Shown here: in pieces, positions 1 to 8,442 of the stretch
Position numbering within the stretch: the stretch's first letter is position 1
Layout: every line of letters begins with the position of its first letter
From: Streptomyces smyrnaeus
GTDB lineage: Bacteria; Actinomycetota; Actinomycetes; Streptomycetales; Streptomycetaceae
Length of the DNA: 64,000 nt
Assembly: GCF_017676345.1 (NCBI RefSeq)
Contig: NZ_JAFFZM010000006.1
Coordinates: forward strand, 124,001 to 188,000
Direction: 5' to 3'
Translations under genes and position numbers: made by a program
The notes under the pieces: model-generated
Told to the model about the DNA's origin: nothing
The model's input: the letters and a program-made list of their open reading frames with translations, nothing else
The model's database searches: none

Positions 1-1
1 C

Positions 2-562
2 TACCAGTGGCTGTTCGCGCAGCGGTTCGGTGTCGTCAACTGGGTGCTGGCCGAGCTCGGCTTCGACTCGATGGCGGACTACAACTGGACCGGCACCCAG
101 CTGTCCACGTTCTTCGTCATCTCGCTGATGATCGTGTGGACCTCCGTCCCGTTCGTGGCGATCAACCTCTACGCCGCGACGACGACCATCTCCCGCGAGC
201 TGTACGAGGCCGCCGCACTGGACGGCGCGGGCGCCTGGGAGAGCTTCAAGAGCGTCACCTTCCCGTTCCTGAAGCCGTTCTTGATGGTCGCGACGTTCCT
301 CGAAGTCATCTGGATCTTCAAGGCCTTTCCGCACGTCTTCGCCATCAACGAGGGCGGGCCCGACCGGCTGACCGAGACGCTGCCCGTCTACGCGTTCGTG
401 GAGGGCGTCGGCAACCAGCACTACGGCACCGGCGCGGCGATCTCCGTCCTCACCATCCTGATCCTCCTGGCCTTGATGTCGTACTACCTGCGCCTGGTGC
501 TGCGGCAGGAGAACGCCGACGACGCCGACGGTTCCGAACAGAGCAAGGGGGGCAGGGCCTGA
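2..562 (+). CDS. dasB: ABC sugar permease DasB-like (5' end missing)
   Basis: This is the C-terminal part (about 187 residues) of a MalF-type inner-membrane permease; the reading frame is open from the first bases of the window, so the start lies upstream. Hydrophobic segments alternate with an EAA loop (ELYEAAALDGAGAWESFKSV) that contacts the ATPase. It is followed with an ATGA overlap by a second, MalG-type permease and then by a GH3 N-acetylglucosaminidase. In S. coelicolor that order (dasB-dasC-dasD) belongs to the N,N'-diacetylchitobiose importer, so I infer the same substrate. The binding protein gene (dasA) and the regulator dasR would lie upstream, outside the window. The family call is firm; the substrate is by synteny, recalled from memory. 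Confidence 0.85.
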   Translation, partial: YQWLFAQRFGVVNWVLAELGFDSMADYNWTGTQLSTFFVISLMIVWTSVPFVAINLYAATTTISRELYEAAALDGAGAWESFKSVTFPFLKPFLMVATFLEVIWIFKAFPHVFAINEGGPDRLTETLPVYAFVEGVGNQHYGTGAAISVLTILILLALMSYYLRLVLRQENADDADGSEQSKGGRA

Positions 563-1392
563 TGCCACGGTCACTGCTGGGCCGGATATGGCCGAACGCC
601 ACCGCACTGGTGCTGTTCGTGGCATTCATCTTTCCCGTGTACTGGATGTTCAACACGGCGTTCAAGCCGAACGGGCAGATCATCAGCGAGACCCCGGTCT
701 GGTTCCCCAGCTCGCCCACCCTTGAGCACTTCAGGACCGCGGTGAGCGCCGAGAACTTCTGGACGCTGGTGCGCAACTCCGTCACCGTGACGGTGCTGGC
801 CGTCGGGTTCTCGCTCCTGGTGGCGCTGTTCGCCTCGTTCGCCCTGGCCCGGATGCGGTTCAAGGGGCGCAAGGGGATCATCCTCGTCTTCATGATCGCC
901 CAGATGGCTCCCTGGGAGGTCATGGTCATCGCGATCTACATGATCGTCCGGGACGCCGAGATGCTGAACAGCCTGGTGCCGCTGACCCTCTTCTACACCG
1001 TCATGGTGCTGCCGCTGACCATCATCACGCTGCGCGGCTATGTCGCGGCCGTCCCCAAGGACCTGGAGGAGTCGGCCATGGTGGACGGCTGCACCCGGTT
1101 CCAGGCGTTCCGCCGGGTCATCTTCCCGCTGCTGGCGCCCGGTCTGATGGCCACCTCGCTGTTCGGGGTCATCACGGCGTGGAACGAATTCCCCATGGTC
1201 CTCATCCTCAACAAGGACGCCGAAGCCCAGACGCTGCCGCTGTGGCTGTCGAAGTTCCAGACCGCCTTCGGCGACGACTGGGGTGCCACGATGGCGGCGG
1301 CCTCCCTCTTCGCCATCCCGATCCTGCTGCTCTTCCTCTACCTCCAGCGCAAGGCAGTGGCCGGCCTCACCTCCGGCGCGGTGAAGGGATGA
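562..1392 (+). CDS. dasC: ABC sugar permease DasC-like
   Basis: A 276-residue MalG-type permease with about six membrane segments. The first helix lies near residues 13-32 and the EAA loop near residues 168-187 (EESAMVDGCTRFQAF). The ATG overlaps the stop of the preceding permease, so the two are translationally coupled and probably form the heterodimeric channel. A GH3 N-acetylglucosaminidase follows 76 bp downstream. The layout matches the chitobiose uptake genes of Streptomyces. No ATPase gene is adjacent; Streptomyces sugar importers commonly share the MsiK ATPase encoded elsewhere. The transporter family is clear; chitobiose as substrate is inferred from context. Confidence 0.86.
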   Translation: MPRSLLGRIWPNATALVLFVAFIFPVYWMFNTAFKPNGQIISETPVWFPSSPTLEHFRTAVSAENFWTLVRNSVTVTVLAVGFSLLVALFASFALARMRFKGRKGIILVFMIAQMAPWEVMVIAIYMIVRDAEMLNSLVPLTLFYTVMVLPLTIITLRGYVAAVPKDLEESAMVDGCTRFQAFRRVIFPLLAPGLMATSLFGVITAWNEFPMVLILNKDAEAQTLPLWLSKFQTAFGDDWGATMAAASLFAIPILLLFLYLQRKAVAGLTSGAVKG

Positions 1393-1468
1393 CCGGCGGA
1401 GACGGGATGCCGTGCGACACCGCCGCCGCAACCCCAGGCACACCAGTGAAGTGAAGGGACCGCGCCGC

Positions 1469-3010
1469 ATGACCACTTCCGTACGAGCGTCCGACACCCT
1501 CACCCGTGACGCCCTCGCAGTCCTCCAGCCCGGCTTCACCGGGACCTCGGCACCCACCTGGCTGCTGCGGCAACTGGACGAAGGGCTCACATCGGTCGGC
1601 CTGTTCGGGCGCAACATCGACTCTCCCGAGCAACTCGCCCTGCTCACCGAGCAGCTGCGCGACGTACGCCCGGAGCTGCTCGTCGCCATCGACGAGGAGG
1701 GCGGAGACGTCACCCGGCTGGAGGCCAGGACCGGCTCCTCGTATCCGGGCAACCTCGCCCTCGGCCACATCGACGACCCCGACCTCACCCGGGCGGTGGC
1801 CCACGAGCTCGGCAGCAGGCTCGCCGCCGCAGGCGTCAACCTCAACTGGGCGCCCTCCGCCGACGTCAACTCCAACCCGGACAATCCCGTCATCGGCGTA
1901 CGGTCCTTCGGCGGCGACCCCGGACTGGTCGCCCGGCACACCGTCGCCTACGTCGAGGGACTGCAGGCGGCCGGCGTCGCCGCCTGCGTCAAGCACTTCC
2001 CCGGGCACGGCGACACCGCCGTCGACTCGCACCACGCCATGCCCCGCATCGACGCCGACCTGGCCACCCTCAGGTCCCGGGAGCTGGTGCCCTTCGCCGC
2101 GGCCGTCGAGGCGGGCAGCAAGTGCGTGATGAGCGCCCACATCCTGCTGCCCGCTCTGGACGCGGCACATCCCGGGACCCTCAGCCCCGCCGCGCTGACC
2201 GGGCTGCTGCGGGCGCCCCGCAGCGAGGGCGGCCTGGGCCACCAGGGGCTCATCGTCACCGACGGGATGGAGATGCGGGCCATCTCCGCCACCTACGGCC
2301 TCGAACGCGGGAGCGTACTGGCGCTCGCCGCCGGGGCCGACGCGATCTGCGTGGGCGGCGGACTGTCGGGTGAGGACACCGTGCTGGGGCTGCGCGACGC
2401 CTTGGTGAGGGCCGTACGCGACGGCGAGCTGACGGAGGAGCGGCTCGCCGACGCCGCGGCACGGGTGCGCGGCCTCGCCGCGTGGGCGCGGGGGGTGCGG
2501 CGGTCGGACACGGGGGGTCTGGCCGACCCCGCCCTCCGCGCCGATCCGACAGCGGCCGGTGCGGGCATCGGGCTGGAGGCGGCGCGGCGCGCGCTGGTCG
2601 TGACCGGGCTGGAGAGCTACCGCCGCCCCGCCGGACCGCTGTTCGTCGCGGCGCTCACCACGGTCGCCAACATCGCCGTGGGCGACGAGACGCCCTGGGG
2701 GCCGGCCGCGGAACTGGAGCGAATGGTTCCGGGCACCCGTACGGGTACGTACGGGAGCGCCGACGGGAACGTGGGCGCCGCGGTGCTCGCCGACGCGGGG
2801 GAGCGCCCCGTCGTCGTGGTCGTCCGCGACCTGCACCGGCATCCGTGGATGGCCGACGCGGTGGCCCGGCTCGTGGCCGAGCGCGACGACACGGTGGTCG
2901 TCGAGATGGGCGTGCCGCAGTCTCCGCCGCAGGGCGCCCTGCACGTCGCCACCCACGGCGCGGCGCGGGTCTGCGGAAGGGCTGCGGCCGAGGTCATCGC
3001 CCGCGGATGA
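1469..3010 (+). CDS. dasD: GH3 beta-N-acetylglucosaminidase (NagZ/DasD type)
   Basis: A 513-residue glycoside hydrolase family 3 enzyme expected to cleave N-acetylglucosamine from chitobiose or muropeptide sugars. The NagZ hallmark KHFPGHGDT starts near residue 175 and is followed by DSHH at 186-189, whose first His is the family's acid/base. The nucleophile Asp is near residue 265 in VTDGMEM. There is no signal peptide, which suits cytoplasmic cleavage of disaccharide brought in by the adjacent permeases. The start is the ATG with GAAGGGA upstream; a longer in-frame opening begins 57 bp earlier but lacks a good binding site. A small C-terminal domain follows the barrel, from about residue 350. 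Confidence 0.88.
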   Translation: MTTSVRASDTLTRDALAVLQPGFTGTSAPTWLLRQLDEGLTSVGLFGRNIDSPEQLALLTEQLRDVRPELLVAIDEEGGDVTRLEARTGSSYPGNLALGHIDDPDLTRAVAHELGSRLAAAGVNLNWAPSADVNSNPDNPVIGVRSFGGDPGLVARHTVAYVEGLQAAGVAACVKHFPGHGDTAVDSHHAMPRIDADLATLRSRELVPFAAAVEAGSKCVMSAHILLPALDAAHPGTLSPAALTGLLRAPRSEGGLGHQGLIVTDGMEMRAISATYGLERGSVLALAAGADAICVGGGLSGEDTVLGLRDALVRAVRDGELTEERLADAAARVRGLAAWARGVRRSDTGGLADPALRADPTAAGAGIGLEAARRALVVTGLESYRRPAGPLFVAALTTVANIAVGDETPWGPAAELERMVPGTRTGTYGSADGNVGAAVLADAGERPVVVVVRDLHRHPWMADAVARLVAERDDTVVVEMGVPQSPPQGALHVATHGAARVCGRAAAEVIARG

Positions 3011-3095
3011 ACCGCCGGGGCAAAACCCGCCGTATCCGGCACGCCGTAGGATCGAACCGCGACCGCACATGAACGTCACCCCAGGAGGGACCCGC

Positions 3096-4157
3096 ATGTC
3101 CTCGAACGCCCCGTCCGAGCCGGGCACCATCATGTCCGGCGAGATGGCCGAGCAGCCCGCCGTGCTGCGCCGCATCCTGGACGAGGGCGCCCCGGCCATC
3201 CGCGAGGTGGCCGGGCGGATCGCCGCGAAGAACCCCCGCTTCGTGCTGCTGACGGCACGCGGCACCTCCGACAACGCCGCCCTGTACGCCAAGTACCTGC
3301 TGGAGATCCAGCTGGGCAAGCCGTGCGGGTTGACCTCCATGTCGACGACGACCGCGTACGGCGCCCGGCCGGACCTCACCGACTGCCTGGTCATCACGAT
3401 CAGCCAGTCCGGCGGCAGCCCGGACCTGGTGGCCTCCACCGAGGCGGCACGCGAGGCGGGGGCGATCACGCTCGCGGTCACCAACAACGCCGACTCGCCG
3501 CTCGCGCAGGTCAGCGAGTTCCACATCGACGTGCTGGCCGGCCCGGAGAAGGCGCTGCCCGCCACCAAGACCTACACCGCCGAGCTGCTGGCGCTGTATC
3601 TGTTCGTCGACGGTCTGCGCGGTGGCTCCGGTCTCGACGCCGCCAAGGCGCTGCCCGAGCTCGCCGAGGCGGTGCTGGCCCGCAAGAGCGAGGTCAAGGC
3701 ACTGGCGGCGCGGTACCGGTTCGCCGAGCGCATGGTGCTCACCTCGCGCGGCTACGGCTATCCGACGGCGAAGGAAGCCGCGCTGAAGCTGATGGAGACC
3801 AGCTACATCCCCGCGCTCTCCTACTCCGGCGCCGACCTGCTGCACGGGCCGCTGGCCATGGTGGACAACATCTCGCCGGTGATCGCCGTCGTCGCGGACG
3901 GCAAGGGCGGCGAGGCGCTGCAGCCGGTGCTGGAGCGGCTGCGGGACCGGGGCGCCGATCTGGTGGTCATCGGCCGCCAGGAGGAGGTGGACCGCGCCTC
4001 GGCCGGGTTCGCGCTGCCGACCGACGGGCTGCCGGAGGAGCTGCAGCCCATCGTGCAGATCCTGCCGCTGCAGCTGCTCGCCTACGAGGTCACCATGGCG
4101 CGCGGCCAGGACCCGGACGCGCCGCGTTCGCTGGCCAAGGTCACCGAGACCCGCTGA
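3096..4157 (+). CDS. SIS-domain sugar-phosphate isomerase/deaminase (GlmS isomerase-like, possibly NagB-II)
   Basis: A 353-residue protein with two tandem SIS (sugar isomerase) domains, like the isomerase half of GlmS but without the glutaminase domain. The first domain carries LLTARGTSDNAALYAKYL and TISQSGGSPDLV, a typical phosphosugar-binding Ser-rich loop; the second carries ...YSGADLLHGPLAMV. Stand-alone proteins of this type include NagB-II glucosamine-6-phosphate deaminases and AgaS. Its place between an N-acetylglucosaminidase and an aldolase suggests it feeds amino sugar phosphate into glycolysis. The ATG with AGGAGG seven bases upstream is preferred over an in-frame ATG 27 bp earlier. 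The exact reaction is not decided by sequence. Confidence 0.82.
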   Translation: MSSNAPSEPGTIMSGEMAEQPAVLRRILDEGAPAIREVAGRIAAKNPRFVLLTARGTSDNAALYAKYLLEIQLGKPCGLTSMSTTTAYGARPDLTDCLVITISQSGGSPDLVASTEAAREAGAITLAVTNNADSPLAQVSEFHIDVLAGPEKALPATKTYTAELLALYLFVDGLRGGSGLDAAKALPELAEAVLARKSEVKALAARYRFAERMVLTSRGYGYPTAKEAALKLMETSYIPALSYSGADLLHGPLAMVDNISPVIAVVADGKGGEALQPVLERLRDRGADLVVIGRQEEVDRASAGFALPTDGLPEELQPIVQILPLQLLAYEVTMARGQDPDAPRSLAKVTETR

Positions 4158-4171
4158 GGGAGGGGCGGCGG

Positions 4172-4822
4172 ATGACACAGCCGGCCATGGAGCAGGCGAC
4201 CACGCTCGAGGGTCTGGTGGAGCAGCTCATCGACGTCGGGGCCACCGCCGTGCGGCGGGGCTTCGTCCTGGCCAGCGGCGGCAACCTGTCCGCCCGGCTC
4301 CCCGGCCGTGAGGAGTTCGTCGTCACGGGCAAGGGGACCTGGCTGGACCGGCTGACCCCGAAGGACTTCACCGTGCTGAACCTGGCGGGCGAGGTCGTCG
4401 GCGGCAACCCCCACCCCTCCAGCGAGTGGAAGCTCCACCAGCGCACCTACCAGGTGCGGGGCGACATCAACGCGATCGTCCACATGCACCCGCAGCACGC
4501 CGTGCTGGTCGACGCGCTCGGCCACGAGATCCGGCTGCTGACCTTGGACCACGCGGTGTACGTACGGTCGATAGGCCGTACGGACTTCTACCCGAACGGG
4601 TCGGACGAGCTGGCCGACACCGCGGCCGAGCAGGCCAAGGAGCACAACTGCGTCCTGCTGGCGCACCACGGCTGCTCGGCCCTGGGGGAGGACGTCGGGA
4701 TGGCCTTCCGGCGTGCGATGAACCTGGAGGAGGCCGCCACGGCCACCTATCGCGCCCTGCTGCTGGGCGACCGTACGACGCGCTTCCCGGTGACCGCGGA
4801 CGAGGCGATCCAGCACGCCTGA
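4172..4822 (+). CDS. Class II aldolase/adducin family protein
   Basis: A 216-residue zinc-dependent class II aldolase (FucA/AraD fold). The SGGNLSAR loop that binds substrate phosphate is near residue 35. The metal-ligand histidines sit in IVHMHPQHAV and in LLAHHGCSAL, with a Glu in the SSEWKLH segment between. It starts 14 bp after the SIS gene behind GAGGGAGG and so probably shares its transcript. Family members cleave or epimerise phosphorylated sugars such as fuculose-1-phosphate or ribulose-5-phosphate; the substrate here cannot be read from the sequence. Confidence 0.83.
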   Translation: MTQPAMEQATTLEGLVEQLIDVGATAVRRGFVLASGGNLSARLPGREEFVVTGKGTWLDRLTPKDFTVLNLAGEVVGGNPHPSSEWKLHQRTYQVRGDINAIVHMHPQHAVLVDALGHEIRLLTLDHAVYVRSIGRTDFYPNGSDELADTAAEQAKEHNCVLLAHHGCSALGEDVGMAFRRAMNLEEAATATYRALLLGDRTTRFPVTADEAIQHA

Positions 4823-4859
4823 CGGGCGGCCCGCGCCGGGTCGCCGGGCGGTGCGGTCC

Positions 4860-4900
4860 GAGCACTGCGGTCCGAAGAGCACTGCGGTCCGAAGAGCACT
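4860..4900. repeat. Tandem 17-bp repeat
   Basis: The unit GAGCACTGCGGTCCGAA occurs at 4860-4876 and 4877-4893 and is followed by the first seven bases of a third copy; a degenerate half copy (GTGCGGTCC) precedes it. It lies in the roughly 350-bp gap between the aldolase gene and the sensor kinase. Confidence 0.9.
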
Positions 4901-5046
4901 TCGGGCCGCGGCGCCGGAGCGGGACCCTCAACCCGCCCGGCACCGCAGCCCGGAGCCACAAGACCCGGGCGCTGTCAGGGCAGAGAGCGTCGCGGGCCTC
5001 GATCTGCCCTCCTGTGCGGGGAGAGCAGAAGTTCTTCCGGGAGGAT

Positions 5047-5062
5047 TCTGGACTAGACCACG
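5047..5062. promoter_or_regulatory. Candidate DasR-responsive element (dre)
   Basis: The core TGGACTAGACCA (5049-5060) differs at one position from TGGTCTAGACCA, the core of the 16-bp palindrome bound by the GntR regulator DasR; the full 16-mer matches the recalled consensus at 12 positions. It lies about 110 bp upstream of the sensor-kinase start and downstream of the das-type operon. Confidence 0.45.
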
Positions 5063-5168
5063 GGGGTCTGTCTATGGATCGCACGGTTCTGTCCGTCGAT
5101 TCTCCACCGCGACCCGACCGCCGTCCGCCCGCCCCCCGGCCTGTCGTACCCTCGGCCCCGTGCCCTCC

Positions 5169-6644
5169 ATGAACGACCTCGTACGCCAGCACACCGCTCT
5201 GACCGACGTGGAGCTCGAGTGGCTGCACCTGCTGGTGTCCGAGTGGCAGCTGCTCGCCGATCTGTCCTTCGCCGACCTCGTGCTGTGGGTGCCCACCCTG
5301 GACGGCACCCGCTATGTCTCGGTCGCCCAGATGCGGCCGAACACCGGCCCCACCTCGCACCAGGACGACATGGTCGGCCATCTGGTGCCCCGGGGCCGCC
5401 GGCCGCTGCTGGACGCCGCACTGGACGAGGGGCGGATCGTCCGGGAGGGCGACCCGGAGTGGCGCGAGGAGGTGCCGGTGCGGGTCGAGTCCATCCCCGT
5501 ACGCCGCGAGGGCCGGGTGCTGGGCGTCATCGCGCGCAACACCAATCTGCTGACCGTCCGCACGCCGAGCAGGCTGGAGCTCACCTACCTCCAGAGCGCT
5601 TCCGACCTCGCCCAGATGATCGCGGCGGGCAGCTTCCCGTTCCCCGGGCACGAGGTGGACATGGACCATGTGCCGCGCGTCGGCGACGGCCTCATCCGGC
5701 TGGACGCCGACGGCCATGTCCAGTACGCCAGTCCGAACGCGCTGTCCGCCTATCACCGGCTGGGCCTGGCCACCGATCTGGTCGGACTGCACCTGGGCGA
5801 GGCCACCGCCGAACTGGCCCCCTCCCGCGGCCCGGTGGACGAGGCGATGGTCAAGCTGGCCAGCGGCTGGGCGCCGCGCGGCGCGGAGGTGGAGGCCAAC
5901 GACTGCATCGTGCAATTGCGCGCCATCCCGCTCAAACCCAAGGGGACGCGCATCGGTTCGCTCATCCTGCTGCGCGACATCACAGAAGTGCGCCGTCGCG
6001 AGCGCGAGTTGATCACCAAGGACGCCACCATCCGGGAGATCCATCACCGGGTGAAGAACAACCTCCAGACGGTGGCCGCGCTGCTGCGTCTCCAGGCCCG
6101 CAGGATGGACTCGGACCGGGGCAAGGAGGCGCTCAACGAGGCGGTGCGCCGGGTCGGCTCCATCGCCATCGTGCACGAGACGCTGTCCCAGAACCTGGAC
6201 GAGCGGGTGGACTTCGACGAGATCGCCGACCGGGTGCTGGCGATGGTGGCCGAGATCTCACCCGGCCGCATCACCGGGCGCCGTACGGGGCGGTTCGGCA
6301 TCCTCGGAGCGGAGGTGGCCACCCCGCTGTCCATGGTGCTCACCGAGGTTCTCCAGAACGCCATCGAGCACGGCTTCGGCCCCGAGGACCAGGGCGCCAT
6401 CGAGGTGCACGCCGTCCGCGGGGTGGCCGCGGGGCAGGACGAGGCGAGGCTGCTGGTCACCGTGCAGGACGACGGACGCGGCCTGCCGGAGGGGTTCGAC
6501 GCCAAGAATGGCGGCAATCTGGGCCTGCAGATCGTCCGCACCCTGGTGGAAGGGGAGTTGGGCGGCACCTTCGACATGCTGCCGGGCACCACGGGCGGCA
6601 CCCGGGTCCTCTTCGACCTCCCGGTGGAGGCGGACAAGCGCTGA
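5169..6644 (+). CDS. pdtaS: Cytosolic sensor histidine kinase, PdtaS type
   Basis: A 491-residue soluble histidine kinase that closely resembles mycobacterial PdtaS. It has an N-terminal GAF-like domain (EWQLLADLSFADLVLW, residues about 15-165), a PAS domain (GDGLIRLDADGHVQYASPNA, about 175-275), and a HisKA_2 dimerisation segment with the phosphoacceptor in IHHRVKNNLQ (His about 292-293). A HATPase domain follows (TEVLQNAIEHGF, DDGRGLPEGF, GLQIVRTLV). PdtaS passes phosphate to PdtaR, an ANTAR-type RNA-binding antiterminator that is usually unlinked. No membrane segment is present. A GTG nine bases upstream is an alternative start. It faces wblE across a shared terminator, the same neighbourhood as pdtaS and whiB1 in mycobacteria. 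Confidence 0.9.
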   Translation: MNDLVRQHTALTDVELEWLHLLVSEWQLLADLSFADLVLWVPTLDGTRYVSVAQMRPNTGPTSHQDDMVGHLVPRGRRPLLDAALDEGRIVREGDPEWREEVPVRVESIPVRREGRVLGVIARNTNLLTVRTPSRLELTYLQSASDLAQMIAAGSFPFPGHEVDMDHVPRVGDGLIRLDADGHVQYASPNALSAYHRLGLATDLVGLHLGEATAELAPSRGPVDEAMVKLASGWAPRGAEVEANDCIVQLRAIPLKPKGTRIGSLILLRDITEVRRRERELITKDATIREIHHRVKNNLQTVAALLRLQARRMDSDRGKEALNEAVRRVGSIAIVHETLSQNLDERVDFDEIADRVLAMVAEISPGRITGRRTGRFGILGAEVATPLSMVLTEVLQNAIEHGFGPEDQGAIEVHAVRGVAAGQDEARLLVTVQDDGRGLPEGFDAKNGGNLGLQIVRTLVEGELGGTFDMLPGTTGGTRVLFDLPVEADKR

Positions 6645-6676
6645 TGTGCGGGGTCTTGAGCGGCCCGCGCAGACGA

Positions 6677-6725
6677 AAAGCGCCGAGCACCCGGTCCTTG
6701 GGCCAGGACGGGTGCTCGGCGCTTT
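6677..6725. terminator. Bidirectional transcription terminator
   Basis: Seventeen-base arms (6677-6693 and 6709-6725) pair perfectly as AAAGCGCCGAGCACCCG and its complement around a 15-base loop, with A-rich and T-rich ends. It separates the convergent sensor-kinase and wblE genes. Confidence 0.92.
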
Positions 6726-6799
6726 CACGCTCTGCGTATACGCGCTCCGAGGGCGCTGCGCGCTGCGTCTCGGGGGTGCAGCTGGTGCAGGGCTGGGCG

Positions 6800-7063
6800 T
6801 CAGGCGGTCGCGGCGTTGTTCCGCGCCCGGTTGCGGGCGGCACGGCGCTTCATCGCGCGGCGCTCGTCCTCGCTGAGACCACCCCAGACACCGGAGTCCT
6901 GACCCGACTCCAGAGCCCACTGCAGGCACTGCTCCATGACGGGGCAGCGGCGGCAGACGGCCTTGGCTTCCTCGATCTGCAGCAGCGCAGGACCGGTGTT
7001 GCCGATGGGGAAGAACAGCTCGGGGTCTTCCTCGCGGCAAACGGCGTGGTGACGCCAGTCCAT
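6800..7063 (-). CDS. wblE: WhiB-family iron-sulfur regulator (WblE/WhiB1)
   Basis: An 87-residue WhiB-like protein. The four cluster-binding cysteines are C9, C37, C40 and C46 (C-x27-C-x2-C-x5-C). They are followed by the GVWGG turn at 58-62 and a basic tail (RRAMKRRAARNRARNN) for DNA contact. Such proteins carry a nitric-oxide-sensitive 4Fe-4S cluster and bind the principal sigma factor. Length and position next to pdtaS mark it as the WblE/WhiB1 orthologue rather than a developmental WhiB paralogue. GAGGAGAGG lies upstream of the ATG; a longer in-frame opening is untranslated leader. CRP-like sites lie 40-90 bp upstream. Confidence 0.95.
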   Translation of the reverse strand: MDWRHHAVCREEDPELFFPIGNTGPALLQIEEAKAVCRRCPVMEQCLQWALESGQDSGVWGGLSEDERRAMKRRAARNRARNNAATA

Positions 7064-7101
7064 GGCTGCTACCTCTCCTCGTGATGTGGCTTGCTTGTGA
7101 A

Positions 7102-7117
7102 TGTGAACGCTTTCACG
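7102..7117. promoter_or_regulatory. CRP-like site upstream of wblE
   Basis: TGTGA-N6-TCAC (7102-7116) matches the classical cAMP-receptor-protein site and is close to the Streptomyces Crp consensus GTG-N6-GNCAC. It is about 40 bp upstream of the wblE start. Mycobacterial whiB1 is a known CRP target, so the site may be conserved. Confidence 0.55.
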
Positions 7118-7143
7118 AATCCCTCGACGGGGGAAGTGGGGCC

Positions 7144-7155
7144 TCACAAATGTGA
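7144..7155. promoter_or_regulatory. Second half-site pair upstream of wblE
   Basis: TCACA-AA-TGTGA has the same half-sites as the neighbouring CRP-like site but in the outward arrangement, centred 40 bp further from wblE (about four helical turns). The remainder of the gap 7064-7379 shows no gene. Confidence 0.35.
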
Positions 7156-7379
7156 TGCGGGTCCCACTGGAGTCAAAGAAAGGGATTCCGGCTCTCAAGG
7201 GGGCCCTGATGGCGGGGCCGTCCCGATCGCCATGAAGAGACTCGCAAACCTCGGCGGCGGATACAACCCCTTCCGGAAACTTTTTTTTGAATCCTTGGTG
7301 TCGACTAGCTCACAGCCGTCATTCGAGGGGGTGGACCCTGGCCTAAACGTTCGAGTGGAAGGACTTTCGCCCCTTCCAC

Positions 7380-8348
7380 TTACACAATCACACGCAGTGC
7401 ACGCCGTACGCCTGTGAAGCTCACGCTCGTACGCAGTCCCAGGTGGTCACCGTCCATCTGAAACGGCAGCGGCGCCTGCGAATGCAAGGTGAACCGGGTG
7501 AGGTCGTGCAGTGTCACCGCGTGCTTGCCGCGCGGCCCCCGCTCCGGGCTGGAAGTCAGCAGCTGGGTGCCGTAGCGGCTCACCGCCAGCGGCGTCAGTC
7601 TGCGCAGGCCCAGCACGTCGAGACCGGTGTCGAAGGACGCCTCGGGCGCCGCGTAGAGCGGCTTGTTCCCCAGGTAGGACCACGGTGCGGTGTTGCACAC
7701 GATCGACAGCGACAGCTCCGTCACCGGCTCGGCGTCCTCCCGCCGCAGCGTGATCGTCCCGTTGCGGCGGTGCGGCTCGTTCAGGAACTGCCGCAGGACC
7801 TGGCGCACATAGAGGGGGTGGGTGGAGCGCTTCCCCCGCTCCCGCTGCTGTTCGACTCTGCCGATCACCCCGGCGTCGAACCCGAGGCCGGCCGTGAACG
7901 TGAACCAGCGGTCGGGGATCTCGGCGTCGTCCGTGCCCGGCACACCGCCGGCGATGCCCAGGCCGATCGTTCTCTCCGAGCCCGCCTCCAGCGCGTCCAG
8001 CAGATGCCCGGTCGCCTCCACCACGTCGTTGGGCATGCCCAGTGCGCGCGCGAACACATTGGTGGAGCCGCCGGGGACCACCGCCAGCCGCGGCAGCCGC
8101 TCCGGGTCGGGCCCGTCGTGCAGCAGGCCGTTGACCACCTCGTTGACCGTGCCGTCCCCGCCCAGCGCGATGACCAGCTCGGCGGTGCCGCCCTGGGCCG
8201 CCTGGCGGGCGAGGTCCCGCGCGTGTCCCCGGTACTGGGTGGTCGCGACCTCCAGCTTCAGGTCGCTGGCGAGCGCATGCGCCAGCACATCACGGGTCCG
8301 TGCGCTGGTGGTGGTGGCTGCCGGGTTGACCACGAGTAGTGCGCGCAT
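7380..8348 (-). CDS. Diacylglycerol/sphingosine kinase-family lipid kinase
   Basis: A 322-residue DAGK-catalytic-domain protein. It starts MRALLVVNPAA, the usual N-terminal strand, and has the nucleotide-binding GGDGTVNEVVNGL motif near residue 70 and VPGGSTNVFARALG near 100. A beta-rich C-terminal domain ends in FQMDGD. These kinases phosphorylate diacylglycerol or related lipids at the membrane with ATP. The start is the ATG that begins the conserved strand; 25 codons of open frame upstream have no support. It is divergent from a small membrane-protein gene with a 94-bp gap and lies downstream of wblE on the other side of its promoter region. Confidence 0.88.
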   Translation of the reverse strand: MRALLVVNPAATTTSARTRDVLAHALASDLKLEVATTQYRGHARDLARQAAQGGTAELVIALGGDGTVNEVVNGLLHDGPDPERLPRLAVVPGGSTNVFARALGMPNDVVEATGHLLDALEAGSERTIGLGIAGGVPGTDDAEIPDRWFTFTAGLGFDAGVIGRVEQQRERGKRSTHPLYVRQVLRQFLNEPHRRNGTITLRREDAEPVTELSLSIVCNTAPWSYLGNKPLYAAPEASFDTGLDVLGLRRLTPLAVSRYGTQLLTSSPERGPRGKHAVTLHDLTRFTLHSQAPLPFQMDGDHLGLRTSVSFTGVRRALRVIV

Positions 8349-8442
8349 GGTGTGAGCGTACCTACCGCGGGGTACACGGCCCACCCCCTCCGCCCCCGGC
8401 CGCCCGCCGTGAGGTACCCGCACGGAGGGCTACGCTGCATAT

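Noticed and set aside
1367..3568. 733-codon minus-strand open frame under dasD
   Set aside because: GC-driven shadow of a clear GH3 gene.
7064..7198. Longer start for the WhiB protein
   Set aside because: The conserved WblE sequence begins at the ATG behind GAGGAGAGG; upstream is the promoter.
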